From Candidatus Saccharicenans sp. (lineage in GTDB: Bacteria > Acidobacteriota > Aminicenantia > Aminicenantales > Saccharicenantaceae), in assembly GCA_030017715.1 (NCBI GenBank), contig JASEIU010000005.1, positions 124,001-188,000 on the forward strand: DNA of 64,000 bases. The letters run 5' to 3'. Numbering within the stretch: the first letter of the stretch is position 1; every line of letters starts with the position of its first letter. The translations under genes and the position numbers were made by a program. The notes beneath the pieces were generated by a model. The model worked only from the letters and a program-made list of their open reading frames with translations. It had not been told where the DNA came from and did not search any database. Positions 54,898 through 64,000 of the stretch are shown here, piece by piece.

Positions 54898-56244
54898 ATG
54901 AAGCTGGCTGGCTGGAGCAGGAAAAAGGGCACGCTTATGATCCCGGGCCTGTCAATTCTACTGGCGGTTTTCCTGACTGTATCGTGCGGGCCAAAAAAGA
55001 CAGAACAGCCGGTCGGTGCTGTCAGTTCGGCCGTCAAACCGGGGGTGGAAGTTTTTTTGGAAAAAAGACTGGGCCTGGTCCGGGGTAAAAGAGTGGGCCT
55101 GATTACCAACCCCTCGGGAGTCGACCGAAACCTTCGTCCTACGGCCGGTTTGTTGAAGCAAAACCCCGAAATCAATCTGGCCGCTCTTTATGGTCCGGAG
55201 CATGGCATCAGGGGAAACGCCCAGGCCGGGGAGTATGTTCCGTTTTATTTTGATGACAAGTATCAACTTCCGGTTTTCAGTCTCTACGGGCAGTCCTTCA
55301 AGCCTGACCCGGGAATGCTTAACAATATAGATGAATATATGAGAAAATTTGATACGGTTGCTGCCGGCAAGGTACCGGAAAAAGCTATGGTCGAAAACAT
55401 TGAGGTGATGATTTTCGACCTTCAGGACGTGGGCACCCGGGTTTATACCTATATCGCCACCATGGCCCAGGCCATGGAGGTCTGCGCCGACCTGGGTATT
55501 GAGTTCATCGTGCTGGACAGACCCAATCCCATCAACGGCCTGATTACGGAAGGAGCTGTTCTGAAATACCCGGAATACAGCTCTTTTGTCGGGCTTTACC
55601 CGATTCCCCAGCGTCATGGGATGACGGTCGGGGAGCTGGCCAGACTGTTTAACGATCGCTTTTTGAAGAATAAAGTCAAGCTGACGGTGGTTCCCATGGA
55701 GGGCTGGAAGAGGGAATTGTGGTTTGACCAGACCGGCCTGCCCTGGGTTATGCCCTCGCCCAACATGCCGACCCCGGAAACAGCCATGGTCTACCCCGGC
55801 CAGGTTTATCTGGAAGGAACAAACGTCTCGGAGGGCAGGGGAACCACCCGGCCGTTTGAGCTGTTCGGAGCTCCCTGGATAGACGGCTATGACCTGACCG
55901 AACGGCTGAATAAGCTTAACCTTCCGGGAGTCATTTTCCGCGAAGCCTGGTTTACTCCCAGCTTTTCCAAGTTCCGGGCCGAACTGTGCGGAGGCTGTCA
56001 GCTCCATGTGACCGACCGTCTGGCCTACCGGCCGTTTCTGACAGTCCTCTGGATAATTGCCACCATCAGGAGCCTGTATCCGGATAAATTTGCCTTTTAT
56101 CCCGACTATTTCGATAAGATTATGGGCAATTCCTGGGTTCGCCTGTCCATAGAATCAGGTCGGTCGCCGCAGGAAATAGTCAGGGAACTGGAAACCGGCC
56201 TGAAAGAATTTGAGGATTTGCGGCGGCCTTATTTGCTGTATTGA
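54898..56244 (+). CDS. NamZ-family exo-beta-N-acetylmuramidase (DUF1343)
   Basis: The 448-residue protein has the DUF1343 pattern now assigned to GH171 NamZ enzymes: GKRVGLITNPSGVDRNLRPT, LYGPEHGIRG, FDLQDVGTRVYTYIATMAQA, DRPNPING, PSPNMPTPETAMVYPGQVYL and EGTNVSEGRGTTRPFELFGA. These release terminal MurNAc from peptidoglycan fragments. A lipoprotein signal ends in TVSCG, so it is probably membrane anchored. GGAGGAGG precedes the ATG. NagB and a ROK protein further along fit amino-sugar use. Confidence 0.92.
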   Translation: MKLAGWSRKKGTLMIPGLSILLAVFLTVSCGPKKTEQPVGAVSSAVKPGVEVFLEKRLGLVRGKRVGLITNPSGVDRNLRPTAGLLKQNPEINLAALYGPEHGIRGNAQAGEYVPFYFDDKYQLPVFSLYGQSFKPDPGMLNNIDEYMRKFDTVAAGKVPEKAMVENIEVMIFDLQDVGTRVYTYIATMAQAMEVCADLGIEFIVLDRPNPINGLITEGAVLKYPEYSSFVGLYPIPQRHGMTVGELARLFNDRFLKNKVKLTVVPMEGWKRELWFDQTGLPWVMPSPNMPTPETAMVYPGQVYLEGTNVSEGRGTTRPFELFGAPWIDGYDLTERLNKLNLPGVIFREAWFTPSFSKFRAELCGGCQLHVTDRLAYRPFLTVLWIIATIRSLYPDKFAFYPDYFDKIMGNSWVRLSIESGRSPQEIVRELETGLKEFEDLRRPYLLY

Positions 56245-56394
56245 CAGATCTATTTTCGTCTCCCCGGACGACTGAATATAGGGCTGATGAATTTTGTCAG
56301 ACAGAGAACTTGTCAGAACCATTTGATTTAACATAAAATAGTGGCTCTTCCGCTGAGGAGTCAGACATTATAATTACTGATATGGAAGGTTAAT

Positions 56395-57957
56395 ATGGTA
56401 TCGAAAAAATCTTATGCTCTTTTCAATCCGGTGGCGGCTTTGCTGGACAAGGAGCCTAAGGACTTTAAGAGGCAGGACTTCCTCAAGCTGATCGAGGACA
56501 GGAAATTGGAGAAAATTACCTTTCATTATATCGGCCTGGACGGCAAGCTCAAAGAGCTTAAGATCCCGGTGGCCAATCCTCTCCAGGCTGAAACCATACT
56601 GGCCGAAGGCGAAAGAGTTGACGGCTCTTCCCTTTATAAGGGGCTGGTGGATATGGGCCTGTCAGATCTATATGTTGTTCCCGTTTACCGCTCCGCCTTT
56701 CTGAATCCCTTCGATGACCGCAGCCTGGATTTCATCTGTCGTTACCTCGACAGCGAGGGCCTGCCGGTGCGGTTTACTGTCGATAATATTCTGATGCGGG
56801 CTCACCAGGTATTCAAGGAGCACACCGGGCTGGAACTCCAGGCCCTGGGCGAGCTGGAATTTTTCCTCCTGAGTGACCAGCCGGCCATTTACCCGGCCCA
56901 GAAGCAGAGAGGTTATCATTCTTCTTCGCCCTTCATAAAGTCGGGACAGGTCCTGGACGAGATGGTCCGGCTGATCAGCCAGCTTTCGGGCGCGGTTAAG
57001 TACGCTCACAGCGAGGTCGGCTATCTGGACCGGGTGGACAGCGAGTATCAGGAGATTAACGGCAAATCGGCCGAGCAGATGGAGATTGAATTCCTGCCGG
57101 AACCGGTTGAAGAATGCGCCGAGCATCTGGTGCTGGCCCGCTGGATCATCAGGAATGTGGCTTATTGTAATGGGATGATAGCCACCTTCACTCCCAAGAT
57201 CGAAGAGGGCGTGGCCGGAAACGGGCTTCATTTCCATCTGGAGTTGAAACGCGAAGGACGCAACATAATGACCAAAGCCGACGGCAGCTTGAGTCAGGAG
57301 GCCAGGTTGCTGATCGGCGGCCTCTGCCATTATGCGGATTCCCTGACCGCTTTCGGGAACACGGTTGCCTCCTCCTATTTCCGCCTGGTGCCGAACCAGG
57401 AAGCCCCGACCAGAGTTTGCTGGAGCGACCTTAACCGCAGCGCCATGATTAGAGTGCCTCTGGGCTGGACCAGGGTCAGCAACCTGTCGGCTCTGGTCAA
57501 TCCGAGGGAGATGGAAGTGTTTGAAGCGGTCGGAAGCCGCCAGACGGTGGAGATGAGAACAGCCGACGGCAGCGCCCTGATTCATTTATTTCTGGCCGGT
57601 TTGACCATGGCTGCCGATTGGGCTCTGAATCCCGAAACGGCCGGCATCTGGGGAAAAGAAGCGGCCGAGCTGGCTGAAAAATTGTATGTTAGCGGGAATA
57701 TTTTCCGCGATAAAAAGTTGCTGGACAGCCTGCCTGAACTGCCCTGGAGCTGTCAGGAATCAGCCCGGATTTTGAGAGAGAAACGAGGCCTTTATGAACG
57801 GGACCTGGTTTTCCCTTCGAGCATCATTGAGTACATGGCCCGCATGCTGGAAGAGGAAGCGGACGATAACCTTAGAGAACAGCTGATGTTGCTTCCGGAG
57901 GATGAAAGACGCGCCCTGGTCCGAAAAATTATGCATAAGGACCTTCACAAACATTAA
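56395..57957 (+). CDS. Glutamine synthetase-like enzyme
   Basis: The 520-residue protein has the glutamine synthetase catalytic fold: GSSLYKGLVDMGLSDLYVVP, LGELEFFLL, the glutamate-binding GNGLHFHLEL, the ATP-site NTVASSYFRLVPNQEAPTRV and later EMRTADGSA. It is longer than standard GlnA and has a C-terminal helical extension (EEEADDNLREQLMLL). Function may be GlnA-type ammonia assimilation or gamma-glutamylation of another amine; sequence reading cannot decide. Its stop overlaps the convergent xylulokinase stop by four bases. Confidence 0.85.
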   Translation: MVSKKSYALFNPVAALLDKEPKDFKRQDFLKLIEDRKLEKITFHYIGLDGKLKELKIPVANPLQAETILAEGERVDGSSLYKGLVDMGLSDLYVVPVYRSAFLNPFDDRSLDFICRYLDSEGLPVRFTVDNILMRAHQVFKEHTGLELQALGELEFFLLSDQPAIYPAQKQRGYHSSSPFIKSGQVLDEMVRLISQLSGAVKYAHSEVGYLDRVDSEYQEINGKSAEQMEIEFLPEPVEECAEHLVLARWIIRNVAYCNGMIATFTPKIEEGVAGNGLHFHLELKREGRNIMTKADGSLSQEARLLIGGLCHYADSLTAFGNTVASSYFRLVPNQEAPTRVCWSDLNRSAMIRVPLGWTRVSNLSALVNPREMEVFEAVGSRQTVEMRTADGSALIHLFLAGLTMAADWALNPETAGIWGKEAAELAEKLYVSGNIFRDKKLLDSLPELPWSCQESARILREKRGLYERDLVFPSSIIEYMARMLEEEADDNLREQLMLLPEDERRALVRKIMHKDLHKH

Positions 57958-59474
57958 AACCTGTTTCTGACCAGCCGTCGCTGCTCAGAAAATTCCGAAG
58001 CCAGTTTCTGCCAGAGAGAGTTAAACCTGACCTGGAGCTCCCGGTACAGGGCTGAATGTTCGGCTTCGGGAAAAATGGTCAGGCTATCTTTCTTCACCAG
58101 CTCCCGGGTCAGCTCAGAAATCTTCAGGTCGGAAGTTTCCTGTCTTCTCAGGCACCAGATAGCCTGCAGAGCCGCTCCGTAGGCGGCCGATTCCGGCTCT
58201 TTCAGGGTTACCACTGGAGCTTCCAGCACATCGGCTACTATCTGTAACCAGGTCCGGCTTCTGGCCCCTCCTCCGGTGGCTCTGATTTCCGACGGCCTGA
58301 GCCCCAGGGCCTTCAGGCGTGAAAATCCATAACCGAAATTGAGCACCGTCCCTTCCATCACCGCCCGGGTCAGATGGCAGCGGTCGAAATTCTGTCGGTT
58401 CAGGCCGAAAAACACTCCGGAAGCTTCGGGCAGGACCGGAACCCTTTCCCCGTCAACGAACGGCAGAAAAATCAACCCGGCTGCTCCGGCCCCGGCCCGG
58501 TCAGCCAGGCTTTCCAGCTCCAAGGTGTCGATCAGCAGGAGTTCTTTCAGCAATTCGGTGGCATTGGTGACATTCATGGTGCAGAGCAGAGGCAGCCAGC
58601 CGCCGGTGCTGTCGCAAAAAGCCGCAATCTCTCCTTCGGGGTCGATAAACGGGCGGTCGGAGAATGAAAAAACTGTGCCCGAGGTGCCCAGGCTCACGGT
58701 GAAGATTCCCGGGATTACATTACCGGTTCCAATGGCTGCCATCATGTTGTCGCCTCCGCCGGCCGACACCAGGACCCGCTGGAAACCGAACCTGGCGGCC
58801 ACTTCCTGTCGGAGGTAGCCTACCGGTTCTGCCGGGTGGGAAAGAGGCGGCAATTTATTTTCCAGTTCCGGGTCAATGGCCTGGAGAACTTCGGAATGCC
58901 AGCACCTTTGTCTGATGTCCATGAGCCCGGTGCCCGAGGCGTCGCCGTATTCCATATGAGCCATTCCCGTAAGATAAAGGTTAAGGTAATTGTGTGGCAG
59001 GAGAATTAGTCTTAATCGACGGTAATTCTCCGGTTCGTGTTTTTTAAGCCAGAAAATCTTGGAAGCGGTATAGCCAACCGCCAGATTTATTCCCAGCTTG
59101 TCGATAAAAGCTTTGCGGCCGCCCAGGGCCCTGACTATTTCTTCCGCTTCTTCGACGGTTGAGGTATCGTTCCAGAGCTTGGCCGGTCGCAGCGGGCGGT
59201 GGTCGGCGTCCAGCGGCACCAGACCATGCTGCTGGCCGGAAACGCCCAGGCAGGTTACATGGCGGGGATTGGCTCCCGCAGTTTGAAGGGCCTGACCGAT
59301 AGCCTCTTCCATGGCCTGGACCCAGCCCCGGGGGTCCTGCTCGGAGTGGCCGGGCTTTAAGCCGGTTATCGGCAGGTGGCGGGAATAACCCCGACCGATG
59401 ACCTCTCCCGTTTCTGCTCTTACCACCAGGGCCTTTGTTCCCTGAGTTCCGGAATCAAGACCCAGCGCCAGCAT
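57954..59474 (-). CDS. xylB: Xylulokinase
   Basis: The 506-residue FGGY-family kinase phosphorylates xylulose. It begins GLDSGTQGTKALV (phosphate-1 loop) and has GVSGQQHGLVPLD, the LPHNYLNLYLTG block, GTSGTVFSF, LPFVDGERVP and ATGGGARSRTWLQ. Length is normal. It lies one base after the sodium:solute symporter, so the two form an operon for sugar uptake and phosphorylation. No xylose isomerase is next to it, so the sugar could also be another ketose. Confidence 0.9.
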   Translation of the reverse strand: MLALGLDSGTQGTKALVVRAETGEVIGRGYSRHLPITGLKPGHSEQDPRGWVQAMEEAIGQALQTAGANPRHVTCLGVSGQQHGLVPLDADHRPLRPAKLWNDTSTVEEAEEIVRALGGRKAFIDKLGINLAVGYTASKIFWLKKHEPENYRRLRLILLPHNYLNLYLTGMAHMEYGDASGTGLMDIRQRCWHSEVLQAIDPELENKLPPLSHPAEPVGYLRQEVAARFGFQRVLVSAGGGDNMMAAIGTGNVIPGIFTVSLGTSGTVFSFSDRPFIDPEGEIAAFCDSTGGWLPLLCTMNVTNATELLKELLLIDTLELESLADRAGAGAAGLIFLPFVDGERVPVLPEASGVFFGLNRQNFDRCHLTRAVMEGTVLNFGYGFSRLKALGLRPSEIRATGGGARSRTWLQIVADVLEAPVVTLKEPESAAYGAALQAIWCLRRQETSDLKISELTRELVKKDSLTIFPEAEHSALYRELQVRFNSLWQKLASEFSEQRRLVRNRF

Positions 59475-59475
59475 T

Positions 59476-61263
59476 TTAACCTCCGGTCTGGATTTCCTGT
59501 TCGGCCCCGGTCCAGATCCGGCTGATTATTTTGATTAAAGAAAAGGCACTGACCACGAAAAGTATTGTCCAGAAAACGGCCAGAGGCCAGCGGCCGAATA
59601 TATATGCTCCTGTTCCGAAAAGGGCAGAATACACGAAGATACATCCGGCTACCCAGCCGGCAAACGACAGAGTCAGGCTGTCCGGAGAACCTTCCAGGCC
59701 AGCTTCCTGTCTGATTTTATTCCAGCCTCGTCCGGCCGGTCTGACCAGCCGGAAGAAAGAAATGAGTTTATCGCGGTCGACCGGTTTGGTCAGATAGGTT
59801 ACCACCAGCCAGACAACGGTGGTGAAGGCTATCGTTACCAGCAGCGAAATATGCTGGGGAACCGGATGTCCCGTTTTGCCGCGCAGGAAAAAGAAAACTG
59901 CAACGCTGAAAGAACTGGCCATGGCCGCTATCTCCGACCAGGCGTTGATCCGCCACCAGAACCAGCGCAGAAGATAAATCAATCCGGTGCCGGCGCCGAT
60001 CGACAGCATCAGGTCAAAGCTGGCCTTGGCCGATTCCAGGACAAAGGTCAGCAGACTGGCCAGGATCATCAGGAAGACGGTCATCACTCTTCCGGCCGTT
60101 ACGTAATGCTTTTCTGTGGCTCCCGGTTTGATAAAGCGACGGTAAAAATCGTGGACCACATAGGAGCTGCCCCAGTTAAGGTGGGTAACCAGAGTGGAAA
60201 CATAGGCGGCCAGCAGTCCGGCCACCATGATACCCAGAAAGCCGCTGGGCAGGAACCTGAGCATGGCCGGATAGGCCATATCGTTGCCGATCAGTCTCGG
60301 GTCCACTCCCGGAAAGGCCTTCTGGATGTCGGACAGTTCAGGATAAATTATGAATGAGCACAGAGCTACCAGAATCCAGGGCCAGGGTCTGAGAGCATAA
60401 TGAGCAAAATTAAAAAGCAGGGTGCCGGAGAGGGCATCCTTTTCGCTCCTGGCGGCCAGCATTCTCTGGGCGATATAACTGCCACCTCCGGGTTCGGCGC
60501 CCGGATACCAGACTGACCACCATTGAACCGCTACCGGGATTATGAATATGGACAGGGCGATGGTCCAGTTGCCGAAATCGGGCAGCAAGCCTATCGTTCG
60601 GGCGTCAAGCTTGGAAAACAAGCCGGACAGGCCGCCGATTTCAGGCTGCTTGAGGGCGAAAATGGCCGCCGAGAAGGCTCCGGTCATGGCAATGCCGAAT
60701 TGAATGAGGTCAACCACCAGGACTCCCCATAAACCCGCCAGGGCGGCAAAGGTGACGTTGATGAGACTGCAGATGATGAGAGTTCTGGCCATGGGCCAGC
60801 CAAGAATGACATTGGCAATCTTGGCTGCGGCCAGGTTGACCGAAGCCATAATCACGCAATTAAAGAAGAGCCCGAGATAAATGGCCCGGAAACCGCGGAC
60901 AAAGGAAGCCGGTTTGCCCGAATACCGCAGTTCGTAGAATTCCAGGTCGGTCAAAACGCGGGAGCGTCGCCAGAGACGGGCATAGAAAAAAACGGTCATC
61001 ATGCCGGTCAGGAGGAAGGCCCACCAGACCCAGTTTCCGGCCACGCCGTTATTCCGGACGATGTTGGCCACCAGGTTGGGAGTGTCTGTGCTGAAGGTGG
61101 TGGCCACCATGGAAACGCCGATCAGCCACCAGGGTGCGGCCCGACCTGAGGTAAAAAATTCGGCTGTGTTCTTGCCAGCCCGCCGGCTCAGAATTAATGG
61201 CGGCAGAAAGCAGATGCTGATGGAAACTATGACGATAATCCAGTCAAGGGTGGTCAGGTGCAT
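59476..61263 (-). CDS. Sodium:solute symporter (SSS family)
   Basis: The 595-residue inner-membrane protein has about 13-14 membrane helices. SSS features are the first helices with FTSGRAAPWWLIGVSMVATT (sodium-site region) and GLWGVLVVDLIQFGIAMTGA. The proximity to xylB (one-base gap) implies a sugar substrate. The protein is longer than sugar SSS members of about 530 residues because of extra helices at the C-terminus. No regulator is next to it. Confidence 0.92.
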   Translation of the reverse strand: MHLTTLDWIIVIVSISICFLPPLILSRRAGKNTAEFFTSGRAAPWWLIGVSMVATTFSTDTPNLVANIVRNNGVAGNWVWWAFLLTGMMTVFFYARLWRRSRVLTDLEFYELRYSGKPASFVRGFRAIYLGLFFNCVIMASVNLAAAKIANVILGWPMARTLIICSLINVTFAALAGLWGVLVVDLIQFGIAMTGAFSAAIFALKQPEIGGLSGLFSKLDARTIGLLPDFGNWTIALSIFIIPVAVQWWSVWYPGAEPGGGSYIAQRMLAARSEKDALSGTLLFNFAHYALRPWPWILVALCSFIIYPELSDIQKAFPGVDPRLIGNDMAYPAMLRFLPSGFLGIMVAGLLAAYVSTLVTHLNWGSSYVVHDFYRRFIKPGATEKHYVTAGRVMTVFLMILASLLTFVLESAKASFDLMLSIGAGTGLIYLLRWFWWRINAWSEIAAMASSFSVAVFFFLRGKTGHPVPQHISLLVTIAFTTVVWLVVTYLTKPVDRDKLISFFRLVRPAGRGWNKIRQEAGLEGSPDSLTLSFAGWVAGCIFVYSALFGTGAYIFGRWPLAVFWTILFVVSAFSLIKIISRIWTGAEQEIQTGG

Positions 61264-61509
61264 GGCTAAATCCTTTGACCCAAATTAAGGTTAGAATCTT
61301 ATATCACAGGCGGGAAAAGCAAGTCAAAGAAGGCATTCTTTCAGGTCGGAGAGTAGAGAAGCCTGTCACGGGGCGCCTCCTTCCGTCCTCGCTCACCGAT
61401 ACCCCCGCTCTCGGAACGCTTAAGACTTTGCGGGAAAAGGTGTGCGGCTGACCATCACGCTGACAGGGCCGTCAATTACAGAAAAAGTGATTCTGGCCGG
61501 GGCTGATTG

Positions 61510-62292
61510 TCAAATCTTCTGCCACTCCGGCTTGTGTTCAAAAACCCAGCGGTAATAATCCAGGTTCTTGAGTTCAGAGGCAGCCTCCTGGTCGAGCAGG
61601 ATAATGGCCCTGGGATGAAGCTGAAGAGCCGAGGCCGGGACCATGGCTGTCACCGGCCCTTCAACCGCCAGAGCGATGGCCCGGGCCTTCTTCCTGCCGA
61701 AGGCCATGAGCAGGCAGGTTCGGGCTTCAAGAATTGTTCCGATGCCCATGGTGATGGCGTGGAAAGGAACGTTTTCTTCGCCGCCGAAAAAGATGGCGTT
61801 ATTTTTTCGTGTCTGGTCGGTGAGGGTTTTGATTCTGGTTCGTGAGCTCAAGGATGAGGAGGGCTCGTTGAAGCCGATGTGGCCGTTGGTGCCCAGGCCA
61901 AGTATCTGAAGGTCAATGCCTCCGGCCGCTCTGATTTCCTGTTCATATTTTTCACAGCAGGCCGGGATGTCGGAAGCCAGCCCGTCCGGGATGTGCACAT
62001 TTTCGGGTTTAATATTAATATGGCTGAACAGGTTGGCCCTCATAAAATGATGGAAAGAAGCCGGATGGTCCGGAGAGAGACCGACGTACTCATCCAGGTT
62101 GAAGGTAATCACCCGGCTGAAATCCAGGCCTTCTTCCCGGTGCATCTTGGTCAGGTATTTGTAAAGCTGCAGGGGAGTGTTTCCGGTAGCCAGTCCGAGG
62201 ACCGGCCTGGGTTTTTCCATAATGAGTTTTCTGACCAGCCTGGCGGCCAGCCAGCTGGCCTGTTGACTGTCGGGCTGAACGATTATTTCCAT
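61510..62292 (-). CDS. nagB: Glucosamine-6-phosphate deaminase
   Basis: The 260-residue enzyme converts glucosamine-6-phosphate to fructose-6-phosphate and ammonia. It has LGLATGNTPLQLY, the active-site Asp in FNLDEYVGL, and the LGTNGHIGFNEP block with the catalytic His. Length is normal. It lies seven bases after the ROK gene on the same strand, so kinase-like protein and deaminase are expressed together. Together with the NamZ-like enzyme nearby this suggests use of muramic/glucosamine sugars. Confidence 0.95.
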   Translation of the reverse strand: MEIIVQPDSQQASWLAARLVRKLIMEKPRPVLGLATGNTPLQLYKYLTKMHREEGLDFSRVITFNLDEYVGLSPDHPASFHHFMRANLFSHINIKPENVHIPDGLASDIPACCEKYEQEIRAAGGIDLQILGLGTNGHIGFNEPSSSLSSRTRIKTLTDQTRKNNAIFFGGEENVPFHAITMGIGTILEARTCLLMAFGRKKARAIALAVEGPVTAMVPASALQLHPRAIILLDQEAASELKNLDYYRWVFEHKPEWQKI

Positions 62293-62299
62293 TTGACTG

Positions 62300-63715
62300 T
62301 CATTCCTTCTTTTTAATTTGGGGCAGGGTAGCCGCGGCCACGGCCTGACCCACCCGGCGGCTCTGTTCGTCGGTCAGATAGATTTCTATTTTTTCCTTGA
62401 GGTCGGGAAATTCTGCCGCCAGGACCCGTTCCGCTTCCTGCTTGATCAGCTCTCCGCCCGGACCAGAAGTCACCCGCCCCAGAATCATCAGGGTTTCGAA
62501 ATCATAAAAGATTGAATAAAGCTGGGCGGCATAGCCGAGGTATATACCCACATCCCTGAAAATCCTGATGGCTCTTTCGTCTCCCTTTTCCACCAGAGCC
62601 TGGACCTGTTTAAGCCTTTCCGGAAGGTTGGTTTCCGTCGAAAAGTCATATCCGGCGGCCAGGGCCAGCTTGTTCACTGCCTGCTGGGAAAAATACATGG
62701 CCCCAACTCCGCGGTCGCCGGACCATTCGTCCACCGCGGCCCGGGGATTGAGGTCAACCGGAGCGAAGGCCAGTTCATCCAGCCAGCCCGGGAGATGGCC
62801 CTGGCGATTGAGATAGCCACCGGCCTGGCTTGAGCCCATGGCAATTCCAAGGACGGCTGTCCGTTTCAGGCTGAGGTGTCCGGCCAGGGCGGTTACCTCT
62901 CCGTCGTTGATTACCTCGAGCGGCACTCCCCAGTCGGCTTTCATCTCCAGGAACAGATTTTTGACTTTATCTTCAAACTGTTCTCTTGGCACCGAGCGAA
63001 ACAGAGAAGCGATCCTGACCTGGTTGTTGATGTAAATCCCGGCTGCGCTGCCGCCGATAGCTTCCACCCGGGGCAGGTGAGAGGCGGCCAGCTTCAAACC
63101 CTGTTGCAGATGCCGGCGGTGGTAATCCGGGTCGGCCTGGGCCTGGGGATTCCAGGGAATCTCCTGGCTGAAGACCGGGCGGCCGTCCATAACCGCAGCT
63201 ACCTTAAAATCACTGGCGCCCAGGTCGAAACCCAGACGACAGCCGTCCAGATGGCCGCCCAGAGTCAGAGGATTATCGCTCTCCCGGGGCAATTGCCCGG
63301 GCGCGACGCGAACCACCTCAAACGGTCGTTCGTAGACCGTGACCATAAGATTGACGTCGAATCGCCTTTCCCCCTGACTGGAATAAAGTTGTCGAAGCTG
63401 TCGAAAAATCTCCTCGGGTCCCTGGAAGTAAATTTTCCAGCCGCCTTTCTGCCAGAGCAGAAACTTGGTCAGCCTTTCAACATAGGCCATGGTCAAGGGA
63501 CCGTTCCCGGGAGAAAGGGGGAGGATTTTTGACTTCCAGGAGGAGATGAGCTGGTTTTCTCTCTCGATAGCCAGCCCGATTTCTTCCCGGCTGCCGGCTG
63601 CCTGTTTTTGGTACCAGGAAATAAATTTTCCCAGCGGCAGAAAGCCGGGGTCATAAACGGGTTTCAGAACAGGGCTTATTTCTTTTTCGATCAACTGGAA
63701 AACCTGGCCGTTCAT
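62300..63715 (-). CDS. ROK family protein with N-terminal extension
   Basis: The 471-residue protein has the ROK/actin-like fold from about residue 157 (GFDLGASDFKVAAV, ATP loop), VINDGEVTALAGH with the catalytic Asp, and GIAMGSSQAGGYL. ROK sugar kinases normally have about 300 residues and a zinc motif (C-x-C-G-x2-G-C); the zinc motif is absent here. The N-terminal 156 residues are of unknown fold, without a clear helix-turn-helix. It could be a sugar kinase or a sugar-sensing protein. It starts the nagB operon. Confidence 0.82.
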   Translation of the reverse strand: MNGQVFQLIEKEISPVLKPVYDPGFLPLGKFISWYQKQAAGSREEIGLAIERENQLISSWKSKILPLSPGNGPLTMAYVERLTKFLLWQKGGWKIYFQGPEEIFRQLRQLYSSQGERRFDVNLMVTVYERPFEVVRVAPGQLPRESDNPLTLGGHLDGCRLGFDLGASDFKVAAVMDGRPVFSQEIPWNPQAQADPDYHRRHLQQGLKLAASHLPRVEAIGGSAAGIYINNQVRIASLFRSVPREQFEDKVKNLFLEMKADWGVPLEVINDGEVTALAGHLSLKRTAVLGIAMGSSQAGGYLNRQGHLPGWLDELAFAPVDLNPRAAVDEWSGDRGVGAMYFSQQAVNKLALAAGYDFSTETNLPERLKQVQALVEKGDERAIRIFRDVGIYLGYAAQLYSIFYDFETLMILGRVTSGPGGELIKQEAERVLAAEFPDLKEKIEIYLTDEQSRRVGQAVAAATLPQIKKKE

Positions 63716-63940
63716 TTTTCACCTCAAAAAAATTATATCAGGATTGGAGGGCGATGACGAACAGAAACTTCTTCCGGGGAGAGGACAGGAGGCGGCAAAG
63801 AATCACAACCGCAACGATTTCTGTCATATTGTTATACAACTCGAATTGATCTTTTTAAGGCCGGCCATCGTTTCCGCCAGGAATTCCAGTCTGGATGATT
63901 GACAGACCGGGCGCCTTAAAATAGGATTAAAGAAAAAATT

Positions 63941-64000
63941 ATGAAAGACGGTTTAAGAATGAAACAATCCGGTCTGAATAAAATTTTGCTTCCGGTTTTG
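63941..64000 (+). CDS. Start of a gene cut by the window end
   Basis: An ATG at 63941 opens a frame that stays open to the window end and reads MKDGLRMKQSGLNKILLPVL, which looks like the start of a signal peptide. AGGATTAAAG upstream is a weak ribosome site. Only 20 residues are visible, so the product is unknown. Confidence 0.45.
   Translation, partial: MKDGLRMKQSGLNKILLPVL

Overview
The window is a roughly 53% GC bacterial chromosome segment. Long housekeeping operons lie next to secretion, TonB-receptor and peptidase genes. Carboxypeptidase-regulatory-like TonB receptors, a DUF5916 surface protein, an S46 dipeptidyl-peptidase, DUF4097/DUF5668 envelope genes, FeoAB and several TTG starts point to a Gram-negative, peptide-using member of the Acidobacteriota/Aminicenantes sphere. 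This placement is an inference from gene content; no rRNA is present.

Layout. 1-1479: end of panB, then panC and panD (pantothenate). 1538-5631: guaB and secA on the minus strand. 5796-9904: a disturbed region with a permease tail, an intact LapA-like gene, a small orphan gene, a DUF5916 protein and a second, 5'-truncated copy of the LapA gene 3' end. 10.4-22.4 kb: a defence island. It holds a methylase relic, an intact type I restriction operon (hsdR-hsdM-hsdS), an OLD-family ATPase/TOPRIM nuclease bracketed by a duplicated hsdS tail, an unknown 299-aa gene and a very large helical protein whose apparent start is separated from its body by an 11-T tract. 22.7-25.3 kb: lactate permease, a CDP-alcohol phosphatidyltransferase-like gene and YjbQ. 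25.4-29.9 kb: S46 peptidase and feoAB. 30.3-34.2 kb: uvrC and uvrB. 34.5-36.9 kb: bactofilin, tRNA-Gly(CCC), a LipM-like octanoyltransferase and an unknown gene. 37.0-43.0 kb: two divergent ECF sigma/anti-sigma operons, one with DUF5668/DUF4097 genes and the other with a PDZ protein that has lost two of three protease catalytic residues. 43.0-44.2 kb: trmH and tRNA-Leu(CAA). 44.9-51.0 kb: two TonB-dependent receptors. 51.1-54.7 kb: tautomerase, Nudix CoA hydrolase and a transglutaminase-like protein. 54.9-63.7 kb: a NamZ-like muramidase, a glutamine synthetase-like enzyme, xylulokinase with a sodium symporter, NagB and a ROK protein, suggesting sugar and amino-sugar use.

The most unusual part is the defence island. 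The HsdR carries an inserted carboxypeptidase-regulatory-like beta-sandwich, the OLD nuclease sits between two hsdS tails, and the 3.3-kb gene downstream looks switchable by its homopolymer. The pseudoprotease in the sigma-factor operon and the LapA duplication bracketing a 3.4-kb block are the next most interesting.
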